A stretch of 6,230 nucleotides of DNA from Actinomycetota bacterium (GTDB lineage Bacteria; Actinomycetota; Actinomycetes; Propionibacteriales; Propionibacteriaceae). The notes under the pieces were generated by a model. It saw only the letters and a list, made by a program, of their open reading frames with translations. It was not told where the DNA came from and made no database searches. The position numbers and the translations under genes are program-made. This document shows, one piece after another, positions 5,747 through 6,230 of the stretch (within the stretch, counting starts at the first letter, position 1; the number at the start of each line of letters is the position of its first letter). The stretch is taken from the NCBI GenBank assembly GCA_016213595.1, contig JACRAA010000027.1, positions 1 to 6,230 on the forward strand, written 5' to 3'.

Positions 5747-6115
5747 TCACAGGAAGAGGCAGAACGGGTGGCCCGCCGGGTCGAACATGACCCGGACGTC
5801 CTCCTGCGGCTGGAACTCGGCCGCGACCGCACCGCACGACACCGCCCACTCCTCAGCGGCCGCCAGGTCCTGCACACGAAGGTCCAGGTGCTGCGTCGAG
5901 GTGTGCGAGCCGGGCATCGCCGGCCACACCGGCCGCTGCCACTGCCGCTCCTCCTCGATGCTGATCGTGAGCCCGTCCGTACGGAGCTGGGTCCAGCCGC
6001 CGTCGTCCGAGACGAGCTCCGCGCCGAGCAGGCGTGCGTAGAAGTGCCCTAGGAGCGAGGGGTCGGGCGCCATGATCGTCACCGAGGTGGCGGAGATCCG
6101 TGGTCGAGTCGTCAT
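5747..6115 (-). CDS. VOC superfamily (glyoxalase-like) protein
   Basis: The 122-residue product fits one glyoxalase/bleomycin-resistance/dioxygenase (VOC) module pair. ISATSVTIMAPDPSLLGHFYARLLGAEL (7-34) is the first beta-strand and helix. WTQLRTDGLTISIEE (41-55) follows, then a second repeat HLDLRVQDLAAAEEWAVSCGA (76-96) ending in VMFDPAGHPFCLFL (109-122), the common C-terminal signature of the Glyoxalase_6-like group. His76 and Glu54 are plausible metal or ligand positions but I cannot confirm them. Members bind or modify small molecules; no substrate can be assigned. ATG 6115 is preferred over ATG 6073 (residue 15) because the first strand would otherwise be lost, and minus-strand AGGG lies 7 bases upstream. 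Confidence 0.85.
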   Translation of the reverse strand: MTTRPRISATSVTIMAPDPSLLGHFYARLLGAELVSDDGGWTQLRTDGLTISIEEERQWQRPVWPAMPGSHTSTQHLDLRVQDLAAAEEWAVSCGAVAAEFQPQEDVRVMFDPAGHPFCLFL

Positions 6116-6184
6116 CGTCCGACCCTGTCATCCTCGCCCAGCACTCTCAAGGGCGCCGGCAGCACCACTCAGGCAGGGACGTGG
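6116..6184. other. Short intergenic region upstream of the VOC gene
   Basis: This gap separates the stop of the right-edge gene from the VOC start, both leftward. It contains a GGCGCC palindrome and a poor 5-base inverted repeat (ACCAC...GTGGT). I see no convincing promoter or terminator, so cotranscription of the two genes is possible. Confidence 0.3.
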
Positions 6185-6230
6185 TCAGCCCAGGAGCTGT
6201 CGTAGGTCGGTGACCACGACGCCCGGGACC
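6185..6230 (-). CDS. C-terminal end of an unidentified leftward gene (partial)
   Basis: On the minus strand the frame reads VPGVVVTDLRQLLG followed by TGA (6187-6185), with the gene continuing beyond the right edge. The residue composition looks like real coding sequence, and the orientation and spacing fit the VOC gene downstream. Fourteen residues are too few to name the product; a chance open frame remains possible. Confidence 0.4.
   Translation of the reverse strand, partial: VPGVVVTDLRQLLG

Noticed and set aside
4977..6041. Rightward open frame of 354 codons overlapping the EcsC-family and VOC genes
   Set aside because: It is out of frame with the recognised EcsC-family protein, runs opposite the VOC gene, and consists of Arg/His/Pro-rich low-complexity sequence.
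1..6230. CRISPR arrays, tRNA/rRNA genes, insertion sequences, toxin-antitoxin or defence loci
   Set aside because: I found no regularly spaced repeats, tRNA-like folds, transposase motifs or small paired genes. The gaps between genes are all under 150 bases and are accounted for.

Overview
The window is high-GC DNA with the codon bias, GTG/TTG starts and protein families of an actinobacterium (class Actinomycetia). The evidence is an MptA/MptB-like GT-C mannosyltransferase, a SWIM-domain protein resembling the N-terminus of actinobacterial HelZ/Snf2-type helicases, and the actinobacterial branch of Fpg/Nei glycosylases. I cannot place the genus. It looks like an ordinary chromosomal housekeeping region. 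I see no mobile element, CRISPR array, tRNA, rRNA or phage gene, and no convincing new multi-gene system.

Layout, left to right. Positions 1-3092 hold a probable three-gene leftward operon. Its order in the direction of transcription is a polytopic GT-C glycosyltransferase (3092-1341), a YigZ/IMPACT-family protein whose GTG overlaps the glycosyltransferase stop (1344-691), and the N-terminal part of a SWIM zinc-finger protein that runs off the left edge (656-1). A divergent intergenic region (3093-3240) carries a candidate leaderless promoter and a small inverted repeat. It separates the operon from a rightward Fpg/Nei-type DNA glycosylase gene (3241-4104).

The glycosylase gene converges on aat, the leucyl/phenylalanyl-tRNA-protein transferase gene (4892-4224). 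The 119 bases between their stops hold two inverted-repeat structures that probably terminate transcription from both sides. A second divergent region (4893-5007) separates aat from a rightward EcsC-family gene (5008-5688). That gene converges on a leftward VOC/glyoxalase-like gene (6115-5747). At the right edge are the last 14 codons of another leftward gene (6229-6185) that I cannot identify.

The genes do not form one pathway. They cover envelope glycan synthesis, base-excision repair, N-degron protein tagging, a probable helicase and several proteins of unknown role. The most noteworthy observation is that the DNA glycosylase keeps its catalytic and zinc residues but lacks the void-filling triad and the zinc-finger arginine of classical MutM.
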